In this document: piece after piece, positions 1 through 33,831 of the stretch | Layout: each line of letters starts with the position of its first letter | Position numbering within the stretch: the first letter of the stretch is position 1 | Assembly: GCF_003255815.1 (NCBI RefSeq) | Contig: NC_037668.1 | Coordinates: 62,740,178-62,804,177, forward strand | Origin: Theropithecus gelada | Lineage: Eukaryota > Chordata > Mammalia > Primates > Cercopithecidae | DNA length: 64,000 bases | Reading direction: 5' to 3' | Position numbers and translations under genes: made by a program | Notes under the pieces: model-generated | What the model was told of the DNA's origin: nothing | What the model saw: only the letters and a program-made list of their open reading frames with translations | Database searches by the model: none

Positions 1-879
1 TTTTTTTTTTTTTTTTTTAATGGATTCCAGGTCACTGCAGAACTTCTCCATCTTTTCCTCTATTTTCTCAAACATAACCAAGTCCTTGCCTGACAAGAAC
101 AATATCTGAGTCACCTGTGGGTTTGTTTCTGTTGCATTTTTTTTCAGTCAGTTTTGGGATTTTAAAAATTCCTCTTGGTCCATAAATTGTTATTAGATTC
201 TGGATATTTTGGATGAACATTATTAGCATCTGGATGTACTTCCTTCAGGCTAAGGTTGCCATTAGGCACGTGGATAGTAGTAGCAGATGACATTGATCCT
301 GTTGATTACAGGCCTTGTTAAGGCTGTTCTATTTCAGTTTGTCCTTTCTTCTTGGAAGTGGTCTCTTTTCTTCTTGGGGCATGGCCATTACTCCTAGAGC
401 AAGGCCCTCCTTGAGTCTCAACCAGAAATCCAGGTCTTTACCAAAACCCCTCTATCTTGCTAGTCTTAAATTTCAACTCTCAACTCAGCATAGCTGCTAT
501 AATCTTATCAGCTCTTTGACGTTTAACTGCTCTTTGACGTTTAACTGTTAAGTTTTTGAAGTCTCACTCTGTAAATGTGCAGTTTAGGAGTCAGCCAGTG
601 ACTTGGAGGAGAGGAGATTTGTATGCACATTATTTTTCTGTGGTTTCCTCCTCTCCCAGATTGTGCCTCTTGAGTTCCAGCTACTTTAGAATCCAGTACT
701 GCTAACTGTCTCCTGCTGTTTTCTGCTTGGGTTTCCACTATTTTGTCGTGGAAAGTCCCCTTACCAGTAAATAAAGTCTGTTAAATTTTGTAATTAATTC
801 TAGTAAAAGGATTTAGTATGCTAAAGGCTACTCTACTATGCCTGGATTTATCCATTTTTTGTTTTGTTTTGTTTTGGGT
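1..879. other. unassigned sequence
   Basis: Starts in a T run. No coding exon, RNA gene or repeat recognised; presumably intron or 5' region of ZMYM1. Confidence 0.5.
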
Positions 880-1430
880 TTTTTTTGGAGACAGAGTCTC
901 CCTCTGTTGCCCAGGCTGGAGTGCAGTGACGTGATCTCGGCTTACTGCAACCTCCGCCTCCTGGATTCAAGCAGTTCTCCTGCCTTGGCCTCCCAAGTAG
1001 CTAGGATTATAGGTGCCTCCTGCCATGCCCAACTTTTTTTTTTTTTTTTTTTTTTTTGAGACAGAGTCCCAGGCTGGCACAGTCTCAGCTCACTGCAAGC
1101 TCTGCCTCCCTAGTAGCTGAGATTACAGGCATGTGCTACCATGCCCTGCTAATTTTTGTATTTTTAGTAAAGATGGGGTTTTACCATGTTGGTCAGGCTG
1201 GTCTTGAGCTCCTGACCTCAAGTGATCCTCCCACCTTTGCCTCCCAAAGTGCTGGGATTACAGGTGTGAGCCACTGTGCCCGGCCCTGGCTAATTTTTTT
1301 TATATTTTAAGTAGAGACAGGGTTTTACCATATTGGCCAGGCTGGTCTTGAACTCCTGACCTCAGATAATTTACCCGCATTGGCGTCCCAAAGTGCTGGG
1401 ATTACAGGTGTGAGCCACCATGCCCAGCCC
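880..1430 (-). repeat. Alu with a second Alu inserted
   Basis: Outer antisense Alu at 880-1032 and 1286-1430; inner antisense Alu 1033-1285. Confidence 0.85.
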
Positions 1431-1434
1431 CATT

Positions 1435-1726
1435 ATTTTTTTTTTAAGACAGTCTCGCTCTGTGCCTAGGCTGGAGTGCAGTGGTACAGTCTTGGCTCAC
1501 TGCAAGCTCGGCCTCCAGGGTTCACACCCTTCTCCTGCCTCCGCCTCCCGAGTACCTGGGACTACAGGCGCCTGCCACCACACCCGGCTAATTTTTTGTA
1601 ATTTTAGTAGAGACGGGCTGTCACCGTGTTAGCCAGGATGGTCTCGATCCCCTGACCTCGTGATCCACCTGTCTCGGCCTCTCAAATTGCTGGGATTACA
1701 GGTGTGAGCCACTGCACCCAGCCCCC
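1435..1726 (-). repeat. Alu
   Basis: Antisense Alu, ends cacccagcc. Confidence 0.9.
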
Positions 1727-1727
1727 A

Positions 1728-2637
1728 TATTATTTTTAATTCTTGCTAGTCTGATAAAATCTGGAGTTCAGTTGATTTACAAACTGCGTAGGATCTGATT
1801 AGGCAGAAATGACTTGCAGGAAGGAAAGCAGTATGGGGACAAGTAAAGTGAGGAGATTAAGGTGCAGCTGATTCTTTGCCTTGACATCTGTCTGTCTTTC
1901 CCTCTGGCCCAAAGAGGAGGATGGTGTTTTCTCCTGTGGTTGTTGTAGATCTCCCTTTGGCTGCAGCTGTCATTTGCTGATGCTGAAAGCACCTCCTTGA
2001 CTACATTCCAGCTTGAGGGACAATAGCCCCCTTCCTTGAACAGTCATTCCTAGGGCTCTCCTGGGCCTGCCCATTCCTGCCTTTGTTGTGGCACATGCCA
2101 GCCACCTAGCTCTAATAGGGAATTGTTGTTAAATCAGTATTCTGCACCCCTCATTCCCAGTCTAGTTTTGAAACATACTTGTGGTTGGGGTGCTAGATTC
2201 ACACTGGCCCCTAGCCTTTGTGGGGTCCTTGCTAAGGTTATGAACTCTGTGTCTAAATATTTAAAAGTTATAAATTAAGCTAACACATCACGGATTAAAA
2301 TGAGTTCCATCCTCCTACTGTGACAAATACACCTTTGTAATGACCAAATAGAAAAATACATGTAAAGCTGTGGTTTTCAGGACTGAAAGTAAGCAAATTA
2401 TCAATGATGTCAGAATTCAATTTTGTGTATTATGTTTAAACATTGTATTTGGGTCACTCATGGTAAATTGTTATCACAGAAAATATAGAAGATTTGAATT
2501 TCCTTATATAAATCACTGTCATCCATAATATGACTTTTTAAAAAATCATTTCTTCAAGTTATATTTATAGTCATACAGAATTTTAAGGTTTTTCCCCAAA
2601 ATTTTCAATATTGGGTTATTAGTTTATTTTATGTATT
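1728..2637. other. unassigned sequence
   Basis: Unique, repeat-free to my eye; no gene seen. Confidence 0.5.
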
Positions 2638-2768
2638 TATTTTGAGATGGAATCTTATTCTGTCATACAGGCTGGAGTGCGGTGGCGCAATCGTATCTCA
2701 CCGCAACCTCTGCCTTCCAGGTTCAGGTGATCCTCCTGCCTCAGCCTCCTGAGTAGCTGGGACTACAG
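2638..2768 (-). repeat. partial Alu
   Basis: Antisense, only the part from the tail to gtagctgggactacag. Confidence 0.8.
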
Positions 2769-2801
2769 TCTGGGCTATTACTTGTAAAAAACAGAAAGTT
2801 G

Positions 2802-3113
2802 GCCGGGCGCGGTGGCTCAAGCCTGTAATCCCAGCACTTTGGGAGGCCGAGACGGACGGATCATGAGGTTAGGAGATCGAGACCATCTTGGCTAACACAG
2901 TGAAACCCCGTCTCTACTAAAAAATACAAAAAAACTAGCCGGGCGAGGTGGCGGGCGCCTGTAGTCCCAGCTACTCAGGAGGCTGAGGCAGGAGAATGGC
3001 GCAAACCCGGGAGGCGGAGCTTGCAGTGAGCTGAGATCCGGCCACTGCACTCCAGCCCGGGCGACAGCGCGAGACTCCGTCTCAAAAAAAAAAAACAAAA
3101 AACAAAAAAAAAA
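2802..3113 (+). repeat. AluY
   Basis: Full length, cercopithecid variant; TSD aaaaacagaaagtt. Confidence 0.95.
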
Positions 3114-3325
3114 AACAGAAAGTTTGTTGCTAAATTTGTTCAGCTCTCTCTCCAATCAAGATTATAACTTTATCTGTAGCAGTAAAAAAATAGTCTCTAT
3201 ATAAATTAGTTTTGAGATTGTATGTCTGTGCATCTTACTCATCGTCATGCAGTTTCCTTTCATTATTGTAGCTGCCTTATATTTCATTGAAATCTCATGC
3301 AAATTTTTTTTTCAATTGAAAATTT

Positions 3326-3930
3326 TTTTTTTTTTTTTTTTAAGATGCAGTTTTGCTCTGTTGCCCAGGCTTGAGTGCAGTGGCCCGATCTCGGCTCACT
3401 GCATCCTCCACCTCCTGGGTTTAAGAAATTGTCTGCCTCAGCCTCCCGAGTAGCTGGGATTACAGGCTCCCACCACCATGCTTGGCTAATTTTTTTTGTA
3501 TTTTTAATAGAGATGGGGTTTCACCATCTTGGCCAGGCTGATCTTGAACTCCTGACCTCGTGATCCACCCACCTCAGCCTCCCAAAGTGCTGGGATTACA
3601 GGCGTGAGCCACCGCGCCGGCCTTTTGTTTGTTTGTTTGTTTGTTTTGAGATGGAGTCTTGCTGTGTTGCACCCAGGCTGGAGTGCAGTGGCACGATCTC
3701 CGTTCACTGCAGCCTCCGCCTCCCAGGTCAAGAGATTCTCCTGTCGCAGCCTCCCAAGAGCTGAAACTACAGGTGTGTGCCACCACACCTGACTAATTTT
3801 TCGTATTTTTAGTAGAGATGGGGTTTCACCACGTTGGCCGGGCTGGTCTCGAACTCCTGACCTCAGATAATCTGCCCGCCTCAGGCTCCTAAAGTGCTGG
3901 GATTACAGAGGTGAGCCACAGTGCCCACCC
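3326..3930 (-). repeat. two adjacent Alus
   Basis: Antisense copies 3326-3622 and 3623-3930 head to tail; the second has a (tttg)n tail. Confidence 0.9.
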
Positions 3931-4076
3931 AAAAATTCATTTTTTAACAGTAGTTTGAACCATCAGGGTTATATAAATACTATTTACTAATTTTCCAGGA
4001 AGAATCTGGATGATATCCCCTGGAGGTCTATATGTGTATCTGGAAATAACTCTTGAAACTTGCATTTTCTTTTCTT

Positions 4077-4375
4077 TTTTTTTTTTTTTTTTGAGATGGA
4101 GTTTCGTTCTTGTTGCCCAGGCTGGAGTGCAGTGGCACAATCTCGGTTCACTGCAACCTCTGCCTCCCAGGTGCAAGTGATTCTCTTGCCTCAGCCTCCC
4201 AAATAGCTGGGATTACAGGCATGTGCCACCACGCTCGGCTAATTTTTTGTGTTTTTAGTAGAGACGGGGTTTCTCCATGTTGGTCAGGCTGGTCTTGAAC
4301 TCCCAGCCTCAGGTGATCAGCCCGCATCGGCCTCCCAAAGTGCTGGGATTACAGGCATGAGCCACCGTGCCTGAT
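4077..4375 (-). repeat. Alu
   Basis: Full-length antisense Alu. Confidence 0.9.
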
Positions 4376-4428
4376 CTTGAAACTTCCAATTTCTTTGTGA
4401 TCTCCTGTTTTACTTTAAGAATGAATGT

Positions 4429-4752
4429 GGGCTGGGTGTGATGGCTCATGCGTGTAATCTCAGCACTCTGGGAGGCTGAGGCCGGTGGATCATGAGGTCA
4501 GGAGTTCGAGACCAACCTGGCCAAGATGGTGAAACCCCGTCTCTACTGAAAAAACAAAACTTCCCGTCTCTACTAAAAAACAAAACGTAGCCAGGCGTGC
4601 TGGCAGGCGCCTGTAATCCCAGCTACTCAGGAGGCTGAGGCAGATAATTGTTTGAACCTGGGAGGCGGAGGTTGCAGTGAGCTGAGATTGTGCCACTGCA
4701 CTCCAGCCTGGGTGACAGAGAGAGATTCCGTCTCGGAAAAAAAAAAAGAAAG
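4429..4752 (+). repeat. Alu with small internal duplication
   Basis: The cccgtctctact block with its A-rich tail is repeated near 4538 and 4565. Confidence 0.9.
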
Positions 4753-4819
4753 AATGAATGTGAATTTTGTTGTGTGCTCTATCATATTTCTCTCTTCGGT
4801 TTAAATTAAAATATTTTAT

Positions 4820-5120
4820 GGCTGGGCGCGGTGGCTCACACATGTAATCCCAACACTTTGGGAGGCCGAGGCGGGCGGATCACAAGGTCAGGTGATATCA
4901 CAAGGTCAGGTGATAGAGACTATCCTGGCCAACATGGTGAAAACCCGTCTCTACTAAAATACAAAAATTAGCTGAGCATGGTAGCGCATGCCTGTAATCC
5001 CAGCTACCCAGCATGCTGAGGCAGGAGAATCGCTTGAACCTGGGAGATAGAGGTTGCAGTGAGCCGTGATCACACCACTGCACTCCAGCCTGGTGACAGA
5101 GCAAGACTCCATCTCAAAAT
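4820..5120 (+). repeat. Alu with small internal duplication
   Basis: atcacaaggtcaggtgat occurs twice in tandem near 4879-4914. Confidence 0.9.
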
Positions 5121-5160
5121 GTGTGTATGTGTATATATGTATATATATTTTATATTACTA
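5113..5160. repeat. TG/TA-rich low-complexity run
   Basis: Alternating gtgtatgtgtatatatgtat at the tail of the Alu that ends near 5120. Confidence 0.7.
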
Positions 5161-5427
5161 CCAAGTAGTATTGCCCAGCAGGAAGATGTGCAGCATTCAT
5201 CCTTTGACTATTAATACCTGTACTCTGTCATACTGTGATTTAGCCCTAGTTTGGAAAGATGAGTAGGGCTATGTTAAAAGGAAATCTGTAGGAATTATTT
5301 TACTCTAATGTGCATCTTGTTGGAAAAGGAAGTAATGGATCTGTCACTAATACATGTTTTGCTCTTCTTATAGCCATATGTTGCATTGCATTTTCCCTTG
5401 CCTCAGAAATTTTCAGGATGCTTTCCT

Positions 5428-5720
5428 TTTTTTCTTTTTGAGACAGAGTCTCACACTCTTGCCTGAGCTGGAGTGCAATGGCGAGATCTCGGCTCACTGC
5501 AACCTCCGCCTCCCAGATTCAAGCTATTCTGCCTCAGCCTCCTGAGTAGCTGGGATTACAGGTGCCCACCACCACGCCCAACTAATTTTTTGTATTTTTT
5601 AGTAGAGATGGGGTTTCACTATGTTGGTAAGGCTGGCCTTGAACTCCTGACCTCCTGATCCACCCACCTCAGCCTCCCAGAGCTCTGGGATTTCAGGCGT
5701 GAGCCACCGCGCTCAGTCTC
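5428..5720 (-). repeat. Alu
   Basis: Full-length antisense Alu. Confidence 0.9.
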
Positions 5721-5814
5721 CACTATTTTTATGTTTGTATGATGACATGTTTGAAGGGGTTGCAAGATGCCAAAGCTCATAGGTACTTTGTTTTGTTTTA
5801 TTTTGTTTTGTTTT

Positions 5815-5884
5815 GTCTTACAAATAGCAGTAATTGTACCTCACGTAAACTTCATTGGCTATGATACCACCACTGCACAAAACT
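5815..5884 (-). pseudogene. U4 snRNA retropseudogene, 5' part only
   Basis: Read on the minus strand, about 70 nt from 5884 downward match the 5' end of U4 spliceosomal RNA (core GCAGTGGTGGTATCATAGCC, then the CAATGAAGTTTA and GAGG blocks) with scattered substitutions. The 3' half of U4, including the Sm site, is missing. It is followed by an A/C-rich tail (5787-5814), and near-identical 8-base flanks (ggtacttt at 5782, ggtgcttt at 5886) look like a TSD. This is the form expected of an L1-mobilised, 3'-truncated snRNA copy. Not expected to be functional. Confidence 0.75.
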
Positions 5885-6354
5885 TGGTGCTTTCTTTTTA
5901 ACTGATGTTTAGACTTGCATGGCGTATGTAGTTTCAGGTGAAGGGAATCTACCTAATGACGAATAGTTAATTATTAGTGAGTTTTGCTTTACTACTTGTG
6001 TGTAGTGCTCAAATGGGCTGGACAGAGGCTGTATGAACTATTTATTGCACTTGACACTCAGGCCTTATTTAACTTTCTGTGTTGGGATAGGAACTTTCAG
6101 CAAAAGTTGAGCTAAAGATGGAAATGAGGGAAGGTGGTTGAGCCCCAATCACAGAAATAAAAAATAATGGCAGGATTACTTGGGTCTTTCGTGTACTAAC
6201 CCAGAATAAAACCGTAGTCCTGGAATTACTCCTATAAGAGATTTTTTTGTTTGTTTGTTTTTCTTTTTTGGAGCCCATTATTCTAAGTGATCCTGTAAGA
6301 ACTTCAGCTTCTCCGCATTTGTGTTAGTTATCATCTGCCCTCCATAATGAAGGC

Positions 6355-6512
6355 TTTTTTTTTATTATTTTTCCGAGACAGAGTCTTGCTCTGTCACCCA
6401 GGCTGGAGTGCAGTGACGCAATCTCGGCTCACTGCAAGCTCCGCATCCTGGGTTCACGCTATTCTCCTGCCTCAGCCTCCCGACTAGCTGGGACTACAGA
6501 TGCCTGCTATAA

Positions 6513-6545
<33 letters not shown>

Positions 6546-6853
6546 CTTTTTTGAGACGGAGTCTCACTCTGTCGCCCCGGCTGGAGTGCAGTGGCACAAT
6601 CTCCGCTCACTGCAAGCTCCGCCGCCTCCCGGGTTTCACGCCATTCTCCTGCCTCAGCCTCCCGAGAAGCTGGGACTACAGGCGCCCGCCACCACGGCCG
6701 GCTAATTTTTTTTTTTTTTTTTTTTTGTATTTTTAGTAGAGACGGGATTTCACCGTGTTTGCCAGGATGGTCTCGATCTCCTGACCTGGTGATCCGCCCA
6801 CCTCAGCCTCCCAAAGTGCTAGAATTACAGGCGTGAGCCACCATGGCCGGCCT
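6355..6853 (-). repeat. partial Alu followed by full Alu
   Basis: Partial antisense Alu 6355-6510, then a full antisense AluY-like copy 6516-6853 with TSD aaggctctttttt. Confidence 0.85.
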
Positions 6854-6855
6854 CA

Positions 6856-7032
6856 AGGCTCTTTTTTAAGGATCTAGGAGACAGGAAGACTTGCACTCTG
6901 AAGCCAAGCTAGAGTAGCAGGAAAGGAAAGAGTTCCAAAGGATTTAGAATCAGAGGTGGCAGTTACCAGAAAAGTGGAAAGTAGGCCTCAGTCAAGGAAA
7001 AAGGAGAAAATAAGGAACCAATCTGTCTTTGA
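6856..7032. other. unassigned sequence
   Basis: Unique purine-rich stretch between an Alu and an L1 tail; nothing recognised. Confidence 0.5.
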
Positions 7033-7047
7033 AAAAGAGACCTTGCT

Positions 7048-7190
7048 GGGAGGAATAGCATTAGGAGCTATACCTAATATAGGTGACAGGTTGATGGGTG
7101 CAGCAGACCACCATGGCATGTGTATACCTGTATAACAAAACTGCATGTTCTGCACATGTACCCCAGAACTTAAAGTATAATGAAAAAAGT
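7048..7190 (+). mobile_element. 5'-truncated L1 3' end
   Basis: About 140 bp of the L1 3' terminus (cacatgtaccccagaactta near 7155) with an A-rich tail, flanked by a perfect 15-bp TSD aaaagagaccttgct at 7033-7047 and 7191-7205. Confidence 0.85.
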
Positions 7191-7382
7191 AAAAGAGACC
7201 TTGCTTTCGTAGTTCCTCAAAAATTGTAAGATGGAATTTTTTTAAAACCTGAATGCACAACAGTCTTTTATACTGTGAGTTTGGATTTTAGCTGCCTATT
7301 GACCAAAAATGAATCTACTGATTTGGATAGTGAGGAGAAGCAGGCAGGCATGTGTGATGGGAAAATAGACTTAAGACTTATT

Positions 7383-7681
7383 TGGCTGGTCGTGGTGGCT
7401 CACGCCTGTATTCCCAACACTTTGGGAGGCCAAGGCAGGCGGATCACCTGAGGTCGAGAGTTTGAGCCCATCCTGACCAACATGGAAAAGCCCCATCTCT
7501 ACTAAAAATACAAAATTAGCTGGGCGTGGTGGCACATACCTGTAATCCCAGCTACTCAGGAGGCTGGGGCAGGAGAATTGCTTGAACCTAGGAGGCTGTG
7601 GTTGCAGTGAGCCGAGATGTACGCCATTGCACTCCATCCTGGGCAACAAGAGCAAAACTCTTGTCTAAAAAAAAAAAAAAG
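7383..7681 (+). repeat. Alu
   Basis: Full-length + strand Alu. Confidence 0.9.
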
Positions 7682-7937
7682 ACTTATTTAAAGGGGTAGA
7701 TTGATCTAATTTCATGATTAGATTTAGGGAGAAGAATAATTCCAGGTTAATCCTAGATTTCTGGTATAGGAAATTAGGTATATGACACTGCTATTTACCA
7801 AGAAAGGGAATATCTGTAAAGCAGGTTTGTGGGGGTAATAAAAGAATATAGTGTTATTGAGGCAAGAGGATTGCTTGAGACCAGAGTTCAAATCCCTTGA
7901 GTTTGAGGGACCTGTGGAACATTCAAATGGAGATATT

Positions 7938-8239
7938 TATTTATTTATTTTATTATCAAGACGGAGTCTTGCTCTGTCACCCAGGCTGGAGTGCAGTGAC
8001 TCGATCTCTGCTCACTGCAAGCTCCGCCTCCCAGGCTCACGCCATTCTCCTGCCTCAGCCTCCCAAGTAGCTGGGACTACAGGCACCTGCCATTGCACCT
8101 GGCTAATTTTTTTTGTATTTTTAGTAGAGACGGGGTTTCACCGTGTTAGCCAGGATGGTCTCGATCTCCTGACCTCGTGATCCACCCGCCTCAGCCTCCC
8201 AAAGTGCTGGGATTACAGGCGTGAACCACCGCCCCGGCC
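7938..8239 (-). repeat. Alu
   Basis: Antisense; TSD aaatggagatattta. Confidence 0.92.
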
Positions 8240-8342
8240 AAATGGAGATATTTAATAGGCAATTAGGTATATGGACCGCAGCTTAGGAACGTAAGGGAGA
8301 AACAGCCCATAGGTGATAGTTGAATCTGTGGTTGTGATCATA

Positions 8343-8636
8343 GGCCGGGCGCAGATAGACACCTGTCATTTGAGCACTTTGGGAGGCTGAGGTGAGAGGA
8401 TCACTTGAGCCAGGAGTTCGAGATCAGTCTGGGCAACATAGTGAGACACCTTCTCTTAAAAAAAAAAAAAAAATTAGCTGGGCATGGTGGCGCATGCTTG
8501 TGGTCCCAGCTACTCGGGAGACTAAGGTGGGAGAATTGCTTGATCCCAGGGGGGTGAGGCTGCAGTGAACTGAGATAGTGCCACTGTCTGAGTGACAGAG
8601 CGAGACTTTGTCTCAAAAAATAATAAAAATAAAAAA
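8343..8636 (+). repeat. old Alu
   Basis: Diverged + strand Alu. Confidence 0.8.
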
Positions 8637-8649
8637 AGACTTGGTTTTT

Positions 8650-9243
8650 GTTTGTTTTGTTTTTTGAGATGGAGTCTCGCTCTGTCTCTCAGGCTGGAGT
8701 GCAATGGCACGATCTCGGCTCACTGCAACCTCTGCCTCTCGTTTTCAAGTGATTCTCCTGCCTCAGCCTCCCGAGTAGCTGGAATTACAGGCGCCTGCCA
8801 CCATGACCAGCTAATTTTTGTATTTTTAGTAGAGACAGGCTTTTGCCATGTTGACCAGGCTGGTCTCGAACTCCTCACCTCAGGTGATCCACCTGCCTTG
8901 ACCTCCAAAGTGCTGGGATTACAGGCATGAGCTACCGCACCTGGCCAAAGACTTGGTTTTTTTGTTTGTTTGAGACAGCTGGAATGCAGTGGTGCAATCT
9001 CAGTTCACTGCAGCCTCCACCTCCTGGGTTCAAGCGATTCTCCTGCCTCAGCCTCCCGAGTAGCTGAGATCACAGGCACATATCACCACACCCAGCTGAT
9101 TTTTTTTTTTTTTGTATTTTTCGTAGAGACGGGGTTTCGCCTTGTTCGCCAGGCCCGTCTCAAACTCCTGACCTCCGGTGATCCACTCACCGTAGCCTCC
9201 CAAAATGCTGGGATTACAGGTGTGAACTACCGCACCCAGCTAA
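8650..9243 (-). repeat. two antisense Alus
   Basis: 8655-8945 and 8958-9243, both bordered by aaagacttggttttt, the shared target site. Confidence 0.88.
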
Positions 9244-9254
9244 CAGATTTTTCT

Positions 9255-9560
9255 TTCTTTCTTTTTTTTTTTTTTTTTTGAGACAGAGTCTTGCTCTGTC
9301 ACCCAGGCTGGAGTGCAATGACGCGATCTTGGCCCACTGCTACCTCTGCTCGCAGGTTCAAGCTATTCTCCTGCCCTAGCCTACCGAGTAACTGGGATTA
9401 CAGGCGTATGCCACCAAGCCTAATTTTTTGTATTTTTGGTAGAGGTGGGATTTCAGCATGTTGACCAGACTGGTCTCAAACTCCTGACCTCATGTGATCC
9501 ACCCTCCTCAGCCTCCCAAAGTGTTGGGATTACAGGCGTGAGCCACTGCGCCCAGCCAAC
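9255..9560 (-). repeat. Alu
   Basis: Antisense full-length Alu. Confidence 0.9.
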
Positions 9561-9561
9561 T

Positions 9562-9914
9562 TGGTTATTTTTTAAAAGCCAGGAGTTCAAGATCATAGAG
9601 CAGGCAAGAAGACTGCTGGGAAATTGTGTTTTTGAGGAACACAAACATTTCAGAAGCGGTAAAATAAGTATTTGTGAAAAATACTGCCAAAGAGGTAAAA
9701 TGACAAACAGGAGACGTCAGAGTAAGAAAAATCAAAGGAATTTCAAGAATGGGGAAAGGGGTAGTCAGAGAGACGGTGGGTAGCTTTAGATTCTAGAATG
9801 TATTTAAATGCTTATATCCTGGAATGGAAGAGAAATCGAAGAAGCAAATGACAAGGATAACTGGAGGGCAGAGAGGGGTAGTGAGTACAGATTGGGTTAA
9901 CCTCAGATAGAAAG
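9562..9914. other. unassigned sequence
   Basis: Purine-rich unique sequence; its open frame is low complexity and not convincing as coding. Confidence 0.5.
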
Positions 9915-9915
9915 C

Positions 9916-10222
9916 TTTTTTGTTTGTTTGTTTGTTTGTTGAGGCACAGTCTCACTCTGTCTCCCAGGCTGGAGTGCAGTGGCTCAGTGTCTGTTTAATG
10001 CAACCTCCACCTCCCAGGTTCAAGCGATTCTCGTGCCCCAGGCTCCCAAGTAGCTGGGATTACAGGTACGTGCCACCATACCCAGCTAATTTTTGTATTT
10101 TTAGTAGAGATGGGGTTTCACCATGTTGGCCAGCCTGGTCTCGAACTCCTGACCTCAGGTGATCCACCCACCTAGACTTCCCAAAGTGCTGGGTTTACAG
10201 GTGTGAGCCACCGCCCCCGGCT
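9916..10222 (-). repeat. Alu
   Basis: Antisense with (tttg)n tail; duplication gaaagctttt/gaaagcttta. Confidence 0.9.
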
Positions 10223-10612
10223 GAAAGCTTTACGTTTTCTACTATTGAAAAGTTAAAAATAAACTTGTAAGTTTTGGTGGTTTTATGCTGCATTCAGGCT
10301 TGGGGGAACAGAAATGGAGACTATTTCAGAAGAAAGCACAGAGTTGGTAGTAGCTACCAGAGAAGTATACAGCAAAACTATATTGAAGAATAATGAATGA
10401 AAGGAAAGAAGCCAGTGTTCTTACAGTGAAGGAACCTTGATGCCAAGCTGTCTAAAGACCCTTTTGTGGTTCCAGAAAATTACTGTATTTAAAAGGACTA
10501 ATTTTAAAATCAAACTCTTTATCAATATTTTATTTTAGGAATCTGGAAACTGTTCTTCAGGAAGAAACCCATTAGTTTGGAACTGGAGAATTCCTTTGCA
10601 TCACGTACTAAA

Positions 10613-32321
<21,709 letters not shown>

Positions 32322-33000
32322 TACTTGTTCATTTGAACTTACCTAAAAGACTTGTATATCTGTTGGAATGTTTTTATTTCAAAATTGTTCAAAATTCAAA
32401 AGACACAGAATGATATACAGTGAAGTTTTCTTCCCTCCTTTAGAACTCATTTTCTCTTCCCAGAAAGTGTTATCTTTTCCTTAAATATCCCTCTAGAGAT
32501 ATTTTTCCTAAGTGGTATTGTACAGTGTATACTGTTTTTAGCTTGTCTTCTCTGTGTAACATATTTTTGAGATTGTCCCATGTCGTTACATGAAGAGTTT
32601 ATTGATTCTTGGTCTATAACTGCAGATGTTATTGTATGAAGGTACCATAATATATTTGAGCAGTCCCTGCTGACAGACATGTTTTTTCCTAACCTTTTGC
32701 TAGTATAAATAATGATTCATTTTTTAACCTTTTATATAGGTCATATTGCACTCGAGTGAGTTACTGTAAGCTGGAAATCTAAAGTTAGAATTACTAGGTT
32801 AAGATATGTGCATTTTTACTTTTGATAGATATTGGCAAGTTGCCATCTATAAGGATTGTGCATTCAATTTACAGTCCCACCCACAATGCATGAGAGTGCC
32901 TATTAAATTTTTCTGTTATCAAATGTTTTGATCTTTCCCAATCTCTTACTTTAAAAATGGCATTTTAATCTCAGTAGAATTTTGTATATTAAGAATAAGG
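32322..33000 (+). other. ZMYM1: ZMYM1 3' UTR start, running into L1M sequence
   Basis: Unique AT-rich sequence follows the stop for about 110 bases. It then passes into an antisense L1M 3'-region (from about 32430). No AATAAA is seen before the Alus at 33005 and 33308. The first plausible one in unique sequence is at 33747-33752, so the transcript end cannot be fixed. Confidence 0.5.
32430..33000 (-). mobile_element. L1M 3' fragment
   Basis: Antisense L1M words (gctagtataaataatgattc near 32700 and ccacaatgcatgagagtgcc near 32881) just downstream of the ZMYM1 stop codon. Confidence 0.55.
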
Positions 33001-33004
33001 TTGG

Positions 33005-33304
33005 GGACTGGGCATGGTGGTTCACACCTATAATCTCAGCTCTTTGAGGGCCTACGCAGGAAGGAAGATCACTTGAGACCATGAGTTCAAGATCAGGTTG
33101 GCAACATAGTAAGACCCCATCACTACAATTTTTTTTTTTAATTAGCAAAGTGTGGTGGTGCATACCTGAAGTCCCAGCTACTTGGGAGGCTGAAGCAGGA
33201 AGATTGCTTAAGCCCAAAAATTTGAGGCTGCAGTGAACCATGATTGCACTACTATGCTCCAGAGCCTAGGCAACAGAGTGAGACCTTATCTCTTTAAAAC
33301 AAAC
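33005..33304 (+). repeat. old Alu
   Basis: Diverged + strand Alu downstream of ZMYM1. Confidence 0.85.
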
Positions 33305-33308
33305 AAGA

Positions 33309-33600
33309 GCCGGGCGCGGTGGCTCACGCCTGTAATCCCAGCACTTTGGGAGGCCGAGGCGGGCGGATCACGAGGTCAGGAGATGGAGACCATCCTGGCT
33401 AACACGGTGAAACCCTGTCTCTACTAAAAATACAAAAAATTAGCCGGGCGTGGTGGTGCGCGCCTGTAGTCCCAGCTACTCGGAGGCTGAGGCAGGAGAA
33501 TGGCGTGAACCCGGGAGGCGGAGCTTGCAGTGAGCCGAGATGGCGACGCTGCACTCCAGCCTGGGCGACAAAGCGAGACTCCGTCTCAAAAACAATAAAA
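33309..33600 (+). repeat. AluY
   Basis: Young + strand copy with (aaaat)n tail; TSD-like aaacaaga on both sides. Confidence 0.92.
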
Positions 33601-33746
33601 ATAAAAATAAATTAAAAAAACAAGAATAAAATTAGGTATCTATTTATTTGTTTGAGCCATTTGTATTTCCTTTTTTGTAAACTGTCCTGTTTAAATGTTA
33701 AAGTCATTGCTGTGTTTTTGGTTTATACATCTCAGCTGGATGACAC

Positions 33747-33752
33747 AATAAA
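33747..33752 (+). terminator. candidate poly(A) signal AATAAA for ZMYM1
   Basis: AATAAA in unique sequence 1.4 kb after the stop, downstream of two + strand Alus. It is only a hexamer match; there is no independent support for its use. Confidence 0.25.
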
Positions 33753-33831
33753 TTACTAAGCCACGTTATGAAAATATAACTATATTTAAGTAACCTCAAA
33801 AGAAAAGACTATTTATACTAGAGAAGAGGAT

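Noticed and set aside
838..1310. numerous 60-140 codon open frames such as this one throughout the window
   Set aside because: They are Alu sequence read through in one frame or another (typical words: SPASASRVAGTTG, CHPGWSAVA); no evidence of coding.
10577..10612. upstream start at 10577 for ZMYM1
   Set aside because: The codon there is TTG, not ATG; the first ATG in this frame is at 10613 and matches the known start.
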